From assembly GCF_022761125.1 (NCBI RefSeq), contig NZ_JAKWJR010000016.1, positions 1-63,127 of the forward strand: DNA of 63,127 nucleotides, in the 5' to 3' direction. A program made the position numbers and the translations under genes. Origin of the DNA: Nocardioides sp. SR21. Its GTDB lineage: Bacteria; Actinomycetota; Actinomycetes; Propionibacteriales; Nocardioidaceae. Under the pieces are notes generated by a model, which saw nothing but the letters and a program-made list of their open reading frames with translations, searched no databases and was not told the DNA's origin. Positions 28,021 through 36,467 of this stretch are shown one piece after another (positions within the stretch are counted from its first letter, which is position 1; every line of letters begins with the position of its first letter).

Positions 28021-29904
28021 GTGGCAGGCCGGATCCGCGAGGAGGACATCGCCGAGGTGCGCGAGAAGACGCGCATCGACGACGTCGTCTCGCAGTACGT
28101 CACGCTCCGCAACGCCGGCGGCGGCTCCCAGAAGGGGCTTTGCCCGTTCCACGACGAGAAGTCGCCGTCGTTCCACGTCACCCCGGCCCGCGGCTTCTTC
28201 CACTGCTTCGGCTGCAACGAGAGCGGCGACGTCATCAGCTTCCTGATGAAGATCGACGGGCTCACGTTCACCGAGACCGTCGAGCGGCTCGCCGAGAAGG
28301 CCGGCGTGATGCTGCGCCGCGAGGAGGGCGGGCTGGACGGGGGCCGTGACGACCGCCCCAAGGGCCCGCCGCGCCAGCGCCTGATCGAGGCCAACCGGGT
28401 CGCCCAGGAGTACTACGCCGAGCAGCTCGCGACCCCGGACGCCCTGGCCGCCCGGCAGTTCCTGTCCGAGCGCGGCTTCGACCAGACCGCGGCGGCGACG
28501 TTCGGCATCGGCTTCGCGCCCCGCGACGGCGAGGCGCTGTTCAAGCACCTCAAGGGCCGCGGCTTCAGCCAGGAGGAGACCGTCGAGGCGGGCCTGGTCG
28601 CGATCGGCCGCTCGGCGTACGACCGGTTCCGCGGCCGGCTGCTCTGGCCGATCCGCGACGCTCCCGGCGACACCATCGGCTTCGGCGCGCGCCGCATCTT
28701 CGAGGACGACCGCATCGAGGCGAAGTACCTCAACACCCCCGAGACCAAGATCTACAAGAAGAGCCAGGTGCTCTACGGCATCGACCTGGCCCGTCGCGAG
28801 ATCGCGAAGTCGTCGCAGGCGGTGATCGTCGAGGGCTACACCGACGTGATGGCCTGCCACCTCGCTGGCGTGGGCACGGCGGTGGCGACCTGCGGCACCG
28901 CCTTCGGCGACGACCACTCGCGGGTGCTGCGCCGCTTCCTGCACGACCACGAGGAGTTCCGCGGCGAGGTGATCTTCACCTTCGACGGCGACGCGGCCGG
29001 CCAGAAGGCGGCGATCCGCGCGTTCGGCGGCGACCAGAACTTCGTGTCCCAGACGTACGTCGCGGTCGAGCCGGACGGCCTCGACCCGTGCGACCTGCGG
29101 ATCAAGAAGGGCGACGCCGCGGTGCGCGAGCTGGTCGCCCGGCGGGTTCCGCTGTACCGCTTCGTGCTCGCCAACATCGTCAGCAAGTACGACCTCGACC
29201 GTGCCGACGGCCGCGTCGACGCGCTGCGCGAGAGCGCGCGGCTGGTGTCGAGCATCCGCGACAGGTCCAAGGTCGACGCCTTCTCGCGCGAGATCGCCGG
29301 GATGATCGGGGTCGACGTCGACGAGGCGCGCGCCGAGGTCCGCCGGGCCGCCAACCGCAAGCCGAGCCAGGACCCGCGGGCGGCGGCCGCCCCGGAGCAG
29401 CCCGCGCCGCCGCGCTCCGCCGTACCGAACCTGCGCGACCCGCGGTTCTCGCTCGAGCGCGAGACCCTGAAGCTCGTCGTCCAGCACCCGATGACCATCG
29501 GTCGCGCCACCTCGGAGATCGGGCCGAACGACTTCACGCACCCGACCTACCGGGCGGTCTGGGAGCTGGTCGCCGCCGCAGGTGGCCCCGGCGCCGGCGC
29601 CAACGACCCGGGCTGGGTGACCCGGCTGCGCGACGCCGCGGGGGAGCCCGCGGTCGGCTCGGCGGTCAGCGAGCTCGCGGTCGAGCCGCTGAAGAAGGAG
29701 CCCGACGCGGCGTACGTCGCCCAGCACGTCTTCGCGCTGATGGAGCTGACCACCGCCCGGCGGATCAACGCGATCAAGTCCAAGCTCCAGCGCACCAACC
29801 CCGTCGAGCAGGCCGACGAGTTCAACAAGATGTTCGGCGAGCTCGCCGCTCTCGAGGCGCACCGCCGGATGCTCCGCGACCGTCTCGGCGGGTCGGCCCA
29901 GTGA
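28021..29904 (+). CDS. dnaG: DNA primase
   Basis: A 627-residue primase that makes RNA primers at the fork. It has the CHC2 zinc-binding domain (CPFHDEKSPSFHV ... FHCFGCNESGD, about 40-65), the RNA polymerase core with TOPRIM motif VIVEGYTDVMACH (about 270) and FDGDAAGQKAA (about 321), and a C-terminal DnaB-helicase-binding region. The GTG start has TAGACT 7 bases upstream, indicating its own promoter and a leaderless message. Confidence 0.96.
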   Translation: MAGRIREEDIAEVREKTRIDDVVSQYVTLRNAGGGSQKGLCPFHDEKSPSFHVTPARGFFHCFGCNESGDVISFLMKIDGLTFTETVERLAEKAGVMLRREEGGLDGGRDDRPKGPPRQRLIEANRVAQEYYAEQLATPDALAARQFLSERGFDQTAAATFGIGFAPRDGEALFKHLKGRGFSQEETVEAGLVAIGRSAYDRFRGRLLWPIRDAPGDTIGFGARRIFEDDRIEAKYLNTPETKIYKKSQVLYGIDLARREIAKSSQAVIVEGYTDVMACHLAGVGTAVATCGTAFGDDHSRVLRRFLHDHEEFRGEVIFTFDGDAAGQKAAIRAFGGDQNFVSQTYVAVEPDGLDPCDLRIKKGDAAVRELVARRVPLYRFVLANIVSKYDLDRADGRVDALRESARLVSSIRDRSKVDAFSREIAGMIGVDVDEARAEVRRAANRKPSQDPRAAAAPEQPAPPRSAVPNLRDPRFSLERETLKLVVQHPMTIGRATSEIGPNDFTHPTYRAVWELVAAAGGPGAGANDPGWVTRLRDAAGEPAVGSAVSELAVEPLKKEPDAAYVAQHVFALMELTTARRINAIKSKLQRTNPVEQADEFNKMFGELAALEAHRRMLRDRLGGSAQ

Positions 29905-30422
29905 GCCTCTTCCGGCGTGAGCGGCCACCGATCCGCGTCGAGCGCGGGGAGCGGCTGCTGGCGTACTCCGAGGCCGCCGAGGCGACGGTCGGAGGCACCC
30001 GCGACGCGCTGTACGTCGTCCGCGGGCTCGGCACCCGGTCGCTCGGCCTCGAGGAGACCGACCGGATCCCGTGGGAGGACGTCCAGGCGGCCGACTGGGA
30101 CGTCGACGAGGGCGTCCTGCGGGTCAGCGAGGTCGGCTCGTGGGGCGAGGTCCGGCCCGTCCACACGTTCACGCTCACCGAGCCCGGCCCGCTGCTGCAG
30201 CTGGTGCGCGAGCGGGTCACCGCGAGCATCGTGCTGCAGCGCCACGTCCCGATCACCGGACGCCGCGGCGTGCGCGTGATCGCCCGCCGGGCGCCCCACG
30301 GGCGCGACCCGGTGCGCTGGATCTACGAGTACGACGAGGGCGTCGACCCCGACGACCCCGCCGTACGAACCGCCGCCGCCGAGGCGCTGGCAGCCGCGCA
30401 GCTCGAGGTCGGGACCGTCTAG
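29901..30422 (+). CDS. conserved hypothetical protein after dnaG
   Basis: A 173-residue protein from GTG 29901, which overlaps the dnaG stop (GTGA). The first two thirds look like a small beta-rich PH-like domain (GERLLAYSEAAEATVGGTRDALYVV ... RIPWEDVQAADWD), and the last third contains RWIYEYDEGVDPDDPAV. There is no signal peptide or membrane span. Similar small genes are often seen behind dnaG in actinobacteria, but I know of no function; coupling to dnaG is all the context shows. Confidence 0.75.
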   Translation: MSLFRRERPPIRVERGERLLAYSEAAEATVGGTRDALYVVRGLGTRSLGLEETDRIPWEDVQAADWDVDEGVLRVSEVGSWGEVRPVHTFTLTEPGPLLQLVRERVTASIVLQRHVPITGRRGVRVIARRAPHGRDPVRWIYEYDEGVDPDDPAVRTAAAEALAAAQLEVGTV

Positions 30423-30488
30423 GACGGAAACCGGGACCTCAATTTTCCCTCTGCGATGCCGATTGCTAATCTGTGCGGGCTGCACCGA

Positions 30489-30561
30489 TCCCCTGTAGCT
30501 CAGTTGGCAGAGCGCTTGACTGTTAATCAGGATGTCGTTGGTTCGAGTCCAACCGGGGGAG
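30489..30561 (+). tRNA. tRNA-Asn (GTT)
   Basis: A complete 73-base cloverleaf without CCA. The acceptor is TCCCCTG/CGGGGGA with one G-U pair, the anticodon stem CTTGA/TCAGG carries loop CTGTTAA (anticodon GTT), and the T arm is GTTGG-TTCGAGT-CCAAC. A TAATCT -10 box lies at 30467-30472, about 17 bases upstream. A strong hairpin follows 8 bases after the gene. Confidence 0.97.
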
Positions 30562-30568
30562 CAGAGAA

Positions 30569-30606
30569 AGAGGGCCTGGCCTGCGGAGACGCACGCCGGG
30601 CCCTCT
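30569..30606. terminator. terminator between tRNA-Asn and the AraC gene
   Basis: AGAGGGCCTGGC (30569-30580) pairs with GCCGGGCCCTCT (30595-30606), 12 bp with one G-U pair. CGTCATTT follows on the plus strand. It lies directly between the tRNA and the end of the convergent AraC gene, so it can stop transcription from both sides. Confidence 0.75.
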
Positions 30607-30608
30607 CG

Positions 30609-31559
30609 TCATTTCCAGGCGTCGTCCAGGGCCTCCCGGGGAGGGCGACCGTACTTCCGGCCGTAGTAGGCGGCGAAGCGAGCCGTGTTGGCGAAACCCC
30701 AGCGCCCGGCGATGGACGGGACGCTCGCGACCGCCGGGTCGGCGTCCCGGAGGTCGTCGTGGGCGCGGTCGAGCCGGACCCGGCGCAGGTAGGCCGTCGG
30801 GGTGGTGCCGAGGTGCCGGCGGAAGGCGAGCCGGACGGCGCGGGGAGTGACGTGGACGGCGCGAGCGATGTCGACGATGCTGATCGGCTGGTCGGGGTTG
30901 GCCTCGATGAAGGCGGCCGCGCGCCTGACGGTCGCCGGATGAGCGTCGTGCCGGTCCTCGGTCGTGGGGTCGAGGACCGCCGTGTTGGGGAACACGGCCA
31001 GCGCCGATGCTGCGAGCAGGCGGGCCGCGGAGTCGGTCACCAACGGGGAGGACCACGCCTCGGACCGATCGTCGACGTGGGAGCCGAGAGCGTCCGACAG
31101 GCGCCACAGCAGCGCTGCCATCTCGGCGGAGTGAGGGCGGCTCGACAGCAGCTGCACGGGCGGGCCCGCGTCGGGGCTGACGCCGGCGACCTCGTCGAGC
31201 AGGTCCGGTTCCAGCACGATGACGTCGAAGTCGGTGTGCTCCAGCCGGACGGCCCACGTCCGTCCGACAGGGATCGGGTGGAACATCTCCCCGGGGTGGT
31301 AGCGGACGGTGTCGTGCCCGCAGGTGTAGTCGACGGTTCCGCTCCGGACCCGGACGAGGACGACGCTCGTCAGCGGATCGGCGCTGCCCGAGAGCCCCAT
31401 GTTGAACGTCGCGCGGTCGAGGCGGGCGCGACCCACCGGGGTCACGGCGAATCGCAGCATCGTCCCGCCGCCGTCGATGCGCATCCGCATCGCGGTGTAC
31501 TGGTCGCGGTACATCTGGCTGGCCACGTCGGGCTCCGTGGTCTCGAAGATCTCGGGCAT
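30609..31559 (-). CDS. AraC-family transcriptional regulator
   Basis: A 316-residue regulator. The N-terminal part (to about 180) resembles the AraC-binding-like domain (YTCGHDTVRYHPGEMFHPIP). The C-terminal 100 residues hold the double helix-turn-helix: ISIVDIARAVHVTPRAVRLAFRRHLG, and a second HTH ending GFANTARFAAYYGRKYGRPP. The ATG at 31559 follows a GAGGAGGGA ribosome site, and longer starts would run into the pseudogene upstream. The target is unknown; the PIG-L deacetylase upstream is the only co-directional neighbour. Confidence 0.9.
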   Translation of the reverse strand: MPEIFETTEPDVASQMYRDQYTAMRMRIDGGGTMLRFAVTPVGRARLDRATFNMGLSGSADPLTSVVLVRVRSGTVDYTCGHDTVRYHPGEMFHPIPVGRTWAVRLEHTDFDVIVLEPDLLDEVAGVSPDAGPPVQLLSSRPHSAEMAALLWRLSDALGSHVDDRSEAWSSPLVTDSAARLLAASALAVFPNTAVLDPTTEDRHDAHPATVRRAAAFIEANPDQPISIVDIARAVHVTPRAVRLAFRRHLGTTPTAYLRRVRLDRAHDDLRDADPAVASVPSIAGRWGFANTARFAAYYGRKYGRPPREALDDAWK

Positions 31560-31599
31560 GGCCGTTCCCTCCTCACGTCCGGGCGCCCGAGATGGACTG

Positions 31600-31763
31600 C
31601 TACTCGCCCCAGCCCGTGGGGAACACCTCGAACGGTGCGGCGAACGCGACACCGAGCCGCTGCCCGGTCTGCCGACCGAAGCCCTCGAGGAGCTCCCGCG
31701 GACTCCCAGTGTCTCACTCCAGGCCGTCGATGGAAGCCCTGTGTGACTCCCGGGACTCGACGC
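31600..31763 (-). pseudogene. decayed copy of the PIG-L deacetylase 3' end
   Basis: This stretch aligns without gaps to 31827-31990, the end of the intact deacetylase gene, at an offset of 227 bases. In the same frame it ends at TAG 31600-31602, with 37 codons back to an internal TGA at 31714-31716. Of these 37 residues 28 match the intact protein, including GQRLGVAFAAPFEVFP. Beyond the stop, VESRESHRASIDGL still resembles VESLEAHRAYIEGL. It is the remnant of a tandem duplicate whose 5' part is gone. Confidence 0.85.
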
Positions 31764-31826
31764 AACCAGTTCGTGCCGACCTGGCTGGGTCGAGGGCCCT
31801 TCGAGTCGACCGGTGACGCTCGCGCG

Positions 31827-32567
31827 CTAGTCGCCCCAGCCCATCGGGAACACCTCGAACGGCGCGGCGAAGGCAACGCCGAGCCGCTGCCCGGCCTGCC
31901 GGGCGAAGCCCTCGAGGAACTCGCGCGGGTCCCAGTTCTCCCAGCCCAACCCCTCGATGTAGGCACGGTGTGCCTCCAGGGACTCGACGCCGGCGTCGAA
32001 GGTGTCGGTGGTGTCGACCGCGTGCCCGGACAACGGCGATCCGGCCGCCCAGACCGCGCGCACCCCGCCCCAGGGCTCGAGCCCGTCGGTGAGCTGCTCG
32101 GGGAACACCCAGCGGTTGCCGGCGTCGCGCACCGCGTCGACCACCGCGCGGCCGGTCGCGATGTGGTCGGCCTGGTTGAGGTTCACCCCGCCCCAGGTGT
32201 CCCGGAAGTTGCCGGTGATCACGATGTCGGGGCGGTGCCGGCGTACGACGTGGGCGATCTCGCGGCGCAGCGGGACGCCGTACTCGAGGATCCCGTCGGG
32301 CTGGCGCAGGAAGTCGACCTCGGAGACGCCCACGATCCGTGCGGACTCCACCTGCTCGGCCTCGCGCACGGTCCGGCACGCGTCGGGGGCCATGCCGTCG
32401 ATGCCGGCCTCCCCGCTGGTCACCATGCAGTACGTGACGGTCTTGCCCTGGCCGGTCCAGCGCGCGATCGCGGCCGCGGCGCCGAACTCCAGGTCGTCGG
32501 GGTGCGCGACCACGCACAGCGCGCGGTCCCAGTCCTCGGGCAGCGGCTCGAGCTTCTCGATCTCCAT
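31827..32567 (-). CDS. PIG-L family N-acetylglucosaminyl deacetylase-like protein
   Basis: A 246-residue zinc-dependent deacetylase of the LmbE/PIG-L family. The metal site is AHPDDLEFGAAAAIARW (His-x-x-Asp-Asp), with the third ligand in NLNQADHIATGRAVVDAV. The family includes MshB (mycothiol synthesis), Mca and antibiotic-modifying enzymes; which applies cannot be decided here. The ATG at 32567 is preferred over an upstream start because a CATGCT box lies 6 bases before it. A partial copy of its 3' end lies just downstream. Confidence 0.88.
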   Translation of the reverse strand: MEIEKLEPLPEDWDRALCVVAHPDDLEFGAAAAIARWTGQGKTVTYCMVTSGEAGIDGMAPDACRTVREAEQVESARIVGVSEVDFLRQPDGILEYGVPLRREIAHVVRRHRPDIVITGNFRDTWGGVNLNQADHIATGRAVVDAVRDAGNRWVFPEQLTDGLEPWGGVRAVWAAGSPLSGHAVDTTDTFDAGVESLEAHRAYIEGLGWENWDPREFLEGFARQAGQRLGVAFAAPFEVFPMGWGD

Positions 32568-32801
32568 GCCACGAGCATGACACCCGACGTGACAGGCTGG
32601 CGCGCCTGACGCGGTACGCCGACCTCGCACTCCGGCCGCCGTCCGCCAGCAACCGCTGGAGCACGCTGGAGCCGGTGAAGACCCGCGCCTACCGCCGGTG
32701 GCGGACGCCGCGTTCGAGGTCTGGACCGACTACGCCCCGCTGGCCGAGGACCCGCCGGTCCGGTAGGAACACCGTGGCCCACGGATGGGTACCGCCCCCG
32801 C

Positions 32802-33677
32802 ATGGGCGAGATCCGAGTCGGCATCTCCGGATGGACCTACCCCGGCTGGCGCGGCGACTTCTACCCGAAGGGCCTGCCGCAGCGGCGCGAGCTCGGCTAC
32901 GCCGCCGAGCGGCTCGACACCGTGGAGATCAACGGGTCGTTCTACTCGCTGCAGCGGCCGACGTCGTACCGCGACTGGCGCGAGCAGGTGCCCGGCAGCT
33001 TCCGCTTCGCGGTGAAGGGCGGCCGCTACGTCACCCACCTCAAGCGGCTGCGCGACGTCGAGGCGCCGCTCGCGAACTTCTTCGCCTCGGGCGTGCTCGA
33101 GCTCGGCCCGACGCTCGGGCCGTTCCTGTGGCAGCTCCCCGAGCGGCTGGAGTACGACGCGCGCCTGCTCGCGGACTTCTTCGACCTGCTGCCGCGGACC
33201 GTCGGCGAGATCGCCGCGCTCGCCCGACGCCACGACGCGAAGCTGCCCGAGGACCGCGCGATCACGCGGGCGCCGCGTGGGCTGGCGGGGGAGCGGGTGC
33301 GGCACGCGCTGGAGTTCCGCAGCGCGACGTACTGCACCGACCAGGCGTTCGCGCTGCTGCGCGAGCACGACGTCGCGTGCGTGATCGCCGACAGCGCCGG
33401 GCGCTGGCCGATGGCGGAGGCAGTCACCAGCGACCTGGTCTACGTGCGCCTGCACGGTGACACCGAGCTCTACACGAGCGGCTACTCCGACGCAGCGCTC
33501 GAGCGCTGGGCCGAGCGGTGCCAGGGCTGGGCGGAGCAGGCCGACGTGGTCGTGTACTTCGACAACGACGCGAAGGGTTTCGCGCCGCACGACGCGGTGA
33601 AGCTACGCGCGGTCCTGGAGCAGCGCGGCCTTCTGCTCCCGGGTCCGCTGCAGGTCGAGCATGGCGGCCGCCGCTGA
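32802..33677 (+). CDS. DUF72 family protein
   Basis: A 291-residue TIM-barrel-like protein of the DUF72 (YecE) family: VGISGWTYPGWRGDFYPKGLPQ at the N-terminus, VEINGSFYSLQRPTSYRDW, RFAVKGGRYVTHLKRL, and late SDLVYVRLHGDTELY and VYFDNDAKGFAP. The function of the family is not established. The last 75 bases overlap the end of the convergent polyphosphate kinase gene; both frames are well conserved to their stops, so the overlap is probably real. The 234 bases upstream hold no convincing gene. Confidence 0.88.
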   Translation: MGEIRVGISGWTYPGWRGDFYPKGLPQRRELGYAAERLDTVEINGSFYSLQRPTSYRDWREQVPGSFRFAVKGGRYVTHLKRLRDVEAPLANFFASGVLELGPTLGPFLWQLPERLEYDARLLADFFDLLPRTVGEIAALARRHDAKLPEDRAITRAPRGLAGERVRHALEFRSATYCTDQAFALLREHDVACVIADSAGRWPMAEAVTSDLVYVRLHGDTELYTSGYSDAALERWAERCQGWAEQADVVVYFDNDAKGFAPHDAVKLRAVLEQRGLLLPGPLQVEHGGRR

Positions 33678-34694
33678 CGCGACTGCCTCGGCCTCGCGCG
33701 CCTTCGCCTCGGCCTCGGCGACGGGGTCGGAGTCGGTGACCTCCTCCCGCGCCTGGGCCGCCTCCTCGCGCACCCGCCGGTCGTCCTTCACGGCCTTCTT
33801 CACCTGGCGGTCGGTCTCCTTCAGCGAGGCCCGCAGCGCCTTGGTGCTCATCGTGGCGGCCAGCTTGCGCCGCTGGACCTCCGGGTCCCACCGGACCGAC
33901 GGCCACTCGGGATCCATGTCGATCAGCGTCTGGGTCAGGATCTCGGTGATCGCCAGCCGGGCGTACCACTTGTGGTCCGCCGGTACGACGAACCACGGCG
34001 CCGCCTCGGTCGACGTGCGCCGGAAGACGTCGGCAAAGGCCTCTTGGTACTCGTCCCACTTGCAGCGGGTGGGTACGTCGTTCTTGCTGTACTTCCAGTG
34101 CTTGTCGGGCCGGTCGAGGCGCTTCATCAGCCGCAGGCCCTGCTCGTCGTGGCTGACCACGAGTCCGAGCTTGACGACGGTCGTCCCGGACGCGACCAGG
34201 TCCGCCTCGAAGTCGTTGATCTCGTCGTACCGCTTCTCCCAGGTCTTCTGGGGGACCAGCCCGTCGACGCGGGTGACGAGCACGTCCTCGTAGTGGGAGC
34301 GGTCGAACACGCCGATGAACCCCGGCTCGGGCAGCTCCTTCTTGATCCGCCAGAGGAAGTGGTGCTCCCTCTCCTCGTCGGTGGGTGCGCCGAACGAGCG
34401 CAGCGCCACGCCCTGCGGGTCGACCTTGCTCATCACGTGCCGGGCGACGCCGCCCTTGCCTGCGGTGTCGAGACCCTGGACGACCACGAGCAGCGAGCGC
34501 CTGCCGCCCGCGCGGCCCTCGGCGAAGAGCCGCTCCTGGAGCTCGCTGAGCAGGTCGCCGCGCTCGTCGCAGAACCGGGCGGCTGCCTTCTTCCCGGCCT
34601 TCCAGCCAGGCTTGGCGGCCCGGTCCATGCCCGCGAGGTCGAAGTCCTCGTCCGCGCGCAGCAGGTCGCGCGGGTCGTCGCTCCACTGGGTCAT
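33603..34694 (-). CDS. polyphosphate kinase 2 family protein
   Basis: A 363-residue PPK2 enzyme. Walker A is VVQGLDTAGKGGVARHV (near 75), Walker B/lid residues are in FIGVFDRSHYEDVLVTRV, and WEKRYDEINDFE and VPADHKWYARLAITEIL are family blocks. PPK2 enzymes use polyphosphate to phosphorylate nucleotides; subclass (NDP or NMP kinase) is uncertain. Residues after about 300 form a charged, Ala/Glu-rich coiled extension beyond the catalytic core, and its end overlaps the convergent DUF72 gene. Confidence 0.9.
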   Translation of the reverse strand: MTQWSDDPRDLLRADEDFDLAGMDRAAKPGWKAGKKAAARFCDERGDLLSELQERLFAEGRAGGRRSLLVVVQGLDTAGKGGVARHVMSKVDPQGVALRSFGAPTDEEREHHFLWRIKKELPEPGFIGVFDRSHYEDVLVTRVDGLVPQKTWEKRYDEINDFEADLVASGTTVVKLGLVVSHDEQGLRLMKRLDRPDKHWKYSKNDVPTRCKWDEYQEAFADVFRRTSTEAAPWFVVPADHKWYARLAITEILTQTLIDMDPEWPSVRWDPEVQRRKLAATMSTKALRASLKETDRQVKKAVKDDRRVREEAAQAREEVTDSDPVAEAEAKAREAEAVASAAAAMLDLQRTREQKAALLQDRA

Positions 34695-34695
34695 C

Positions 34696-36408
34696 TCAAC
34701 TCCCTCCGCCGGGGCGCGGGCGCCCGTCCGGGTCGAAGAGCAGCTCGTACAGCCGCGGCGCCCACACCAGCTGGGCCGCGGTGAGCTCGGGCGTGGAGAG
34801 CCGGCGCAACCGGCCGGGCGGTCGCTGGTGGTCGTGGTACCCGGCTGCGTACGCCGCTGCCCGCTCCTGCACTCGCCGCCGGCGCAACGCGTGACCCGGG
34901 ATCCTCCCGCTCAGCGACTGCGGCACCGGCACCGGCCGCCGCGGCAGCCGGCGGCCGCGCCCGGCGGCGGCGTACCACTCGTCGAGGGCGTCGGCGCTCG
35001 CCACCATCGCGTCGAACAGCTCGTGCGGGTCCTCCGGCACGTCGTCGGGATGGCAGTCGAGGTGCTCGGCGGCCAGCGTGCGCAGCAGCACCCGGGGGAA
35101 CGAGTCGACCGGTGCAGGCGCGCCCGCCTCGCCGCGGTCGTCCACGACCGTGCAGGCGATCTCGCTGTCGCTCGTCCAGGAGCGGCGGTTGAGGTTGTCG
35201 GAGCCGACGCTGGCCCAGCGGTGGTCGATGATGCACGTCTTCGAGTGCACGTAGACCGGAAGGCCGCTGTCGTTGGTCAGCCCGAACACGGCCACCCGGT
35301 CGCCGCCGGCCTCGATGATCTTCCTCATCGCCAGCGAGCGTCCGTAGAGCTGCGGGATCTCGGCGGCCGCACCCTCGCGGTCCGGCACGATCGGCAGGAC
35401 CACGACCAGCCGGAGGTCGGGGTTGGCGCGGAGAGCGTCGGCGAAGTGGTCGCCGACCTCCTCCGACCAGAGGTACTGGTCCTCGACGTACACGAGGCGC
35501 TCCGCGTGGGCGATCGCCTTCGTGTTCCCGAGCATGACCGAGCGCTCGCCGTCCGGCGCGAAGTCGAACGACTTCGGGTAGATCACCGGGAACGTCCGCA
35601 GGATCTGCACGATCTCGTGCCCACCTGGGCGCGGTGGCGGGGGAGGAGCCTGCTCGCCGAGCGGCTCGGGCGACAGGTCCTCGCGGTGGAACAGGCTGGA
35701 CGCGATCCGGCCCGGGTTGAGGGTCAGCGGGGTGCTGTCCTCCCAGCGCTCGCGGAACGTCGTCTCGACGTCGTGGACCGCCGGCCCCTGGATCGCGACC
35801 TGGACGTCGTGCCAGGCGGGCGTGGGGCCGTAGGCCCGTGCCAGGTCGACGGTCTGCCGGTCGCCCTGGTGCTTCGCGTCGTCGCGCCGGCCGTTGCAGA
35901 GGTCGATGCCGCCGACGTACGCCACGTCGCGCGTGGGGTCGTCGGCGTGCCGGATCACCACGAACTTCTGGTGGTGCGCGCCGCGGGTGCGGACCCGCAT
36001 GTCACGCAGGCACTGGCCGCCGGCCTCGCCGATCTCCTCGCCCAGCTGGCGGTGCCGGTGCGCGCTGAACCCGAGCCGGTGCCAGTGCGAGCGCCACAGC
36101 AGACCGCGTACCTCGACCCCGCGGCGTACGGCGTCCACGAGCGTGCTGTTCAGCGTCGCGCGCGGGTCGTCGGTCAGCTGCTGGTCCGGGTCGCCCTGCC
36201 AGTCGGCGAAGTAGAACCGGTCGCCGGGCCCGAGCTCGCAGATCCGCTCGTACAGCTCGGCGAAGTAGTCGCGCCCGTGCACGAGGGCCCGGACCGTGTT
36301 GCCGGTGCTCCATGCCGTTCCGTCACCGCGCACCGCATCGATGGCGGTGTGCGGGTTCTCCCTCTCCTCGCTCACGAGGAGCCACTCCCTCACATCCACG
36401 TCGCTCAT
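34696..36408 (-). CDS. phospholipase D family protein
   Basis: A 570-residue protein with two HKD-type motifs: HHQKFVVIRHADD followed by VAYVGGIDLCNGRRDD (near 155-185), and the canonical VHSKTCIIDHRWASVGSDNL (near 390). It has no signal peptide, so it is probably cytoplasmic or membrane-associated, like eukaryote-type PLDs. It cleaves or exchanges phospholipid head groups. The ATG at 36408 is chosen because the upstream alternative is a TTG inside an inverted repeat. It stops 1 base before the PPK2 start and diverges from PAP2 genes. Confidence 0.88.
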   Translation of the reverse strand: MSDVDVREWLLVSEERENPHTAIDAVRGDGTAWSTGNTVRALVHGRDYFAELYERICELGPGDRFYFADWQGDPDQQLTDDPRATLNSTLVDAVRRGVEVRGLLWRSHWHRLGFSAHRHRQLGEEIGEAGGQCLRDMRVRTRGAHHQKFVVIRHADDPTRDVAYVGGIDLCNGRRDDAKHQGDRQTVDLARAYGPTPAWHDVQVAIQGPAVHDVETTFRERWEDSTPLTLNPGRIASSLFHREDLSPEPLGEQAPPPPPRPGGHEIVQILRTFPVIYPKSFDFAPDGERSVMLGNTKAIAHAERLVYVEDQYLWSEEVGDHFADALRANPDLRLVVVLPIVPDREGAAAEIPQLYGRSLAMRKIIEAGGDRVAVFGLTNDSGLPVYVHSKTCIIDHRWASVGSDNLNRRSWTSDSEIACTVVDDRGEAGAPAPVDSFPRVLLRTLAAEHLDCHPDDVPEDPHELFDAMVASADALDEWYAAAGRGRRLPRRPVPVPQSLSGRIPGHALRRRRVQERAAAYAAGYHDHQRPPGRLRRLSTPELTAAQLVWAPRLYELLFDPDGRPRPGGGS

Positions 36409-36428
36409 CCTGCTCCGCCAGAGATGGT

Positions 36429-36446
36429 GCAAACATCAACGTTTGC
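36429..36446. promoter_or_regulatory. inverted repeat between the PLD and PAP2 genes
   Basis: GCAAAC (36429-36434) and GTTTGC (36441-36446) form a 6-base perfect inverted repeat with a 6-base spacer in the 59-base gap between the divergent phospholipase D and PAP2 genes. It is a candidate operator controlling both directions; the binding protein is unknown. Confidence 0.35.
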
Positions 36447-36467
36447 GCGGGTCCTTCGTTGTGCAGG

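Noticed and set aside
26851..29928. A minus-strand frame of over 1000 codons opposite dnaG
   Set aside because: It mirrors the codon structure of dnaG and its neighbour and has no domain signature.
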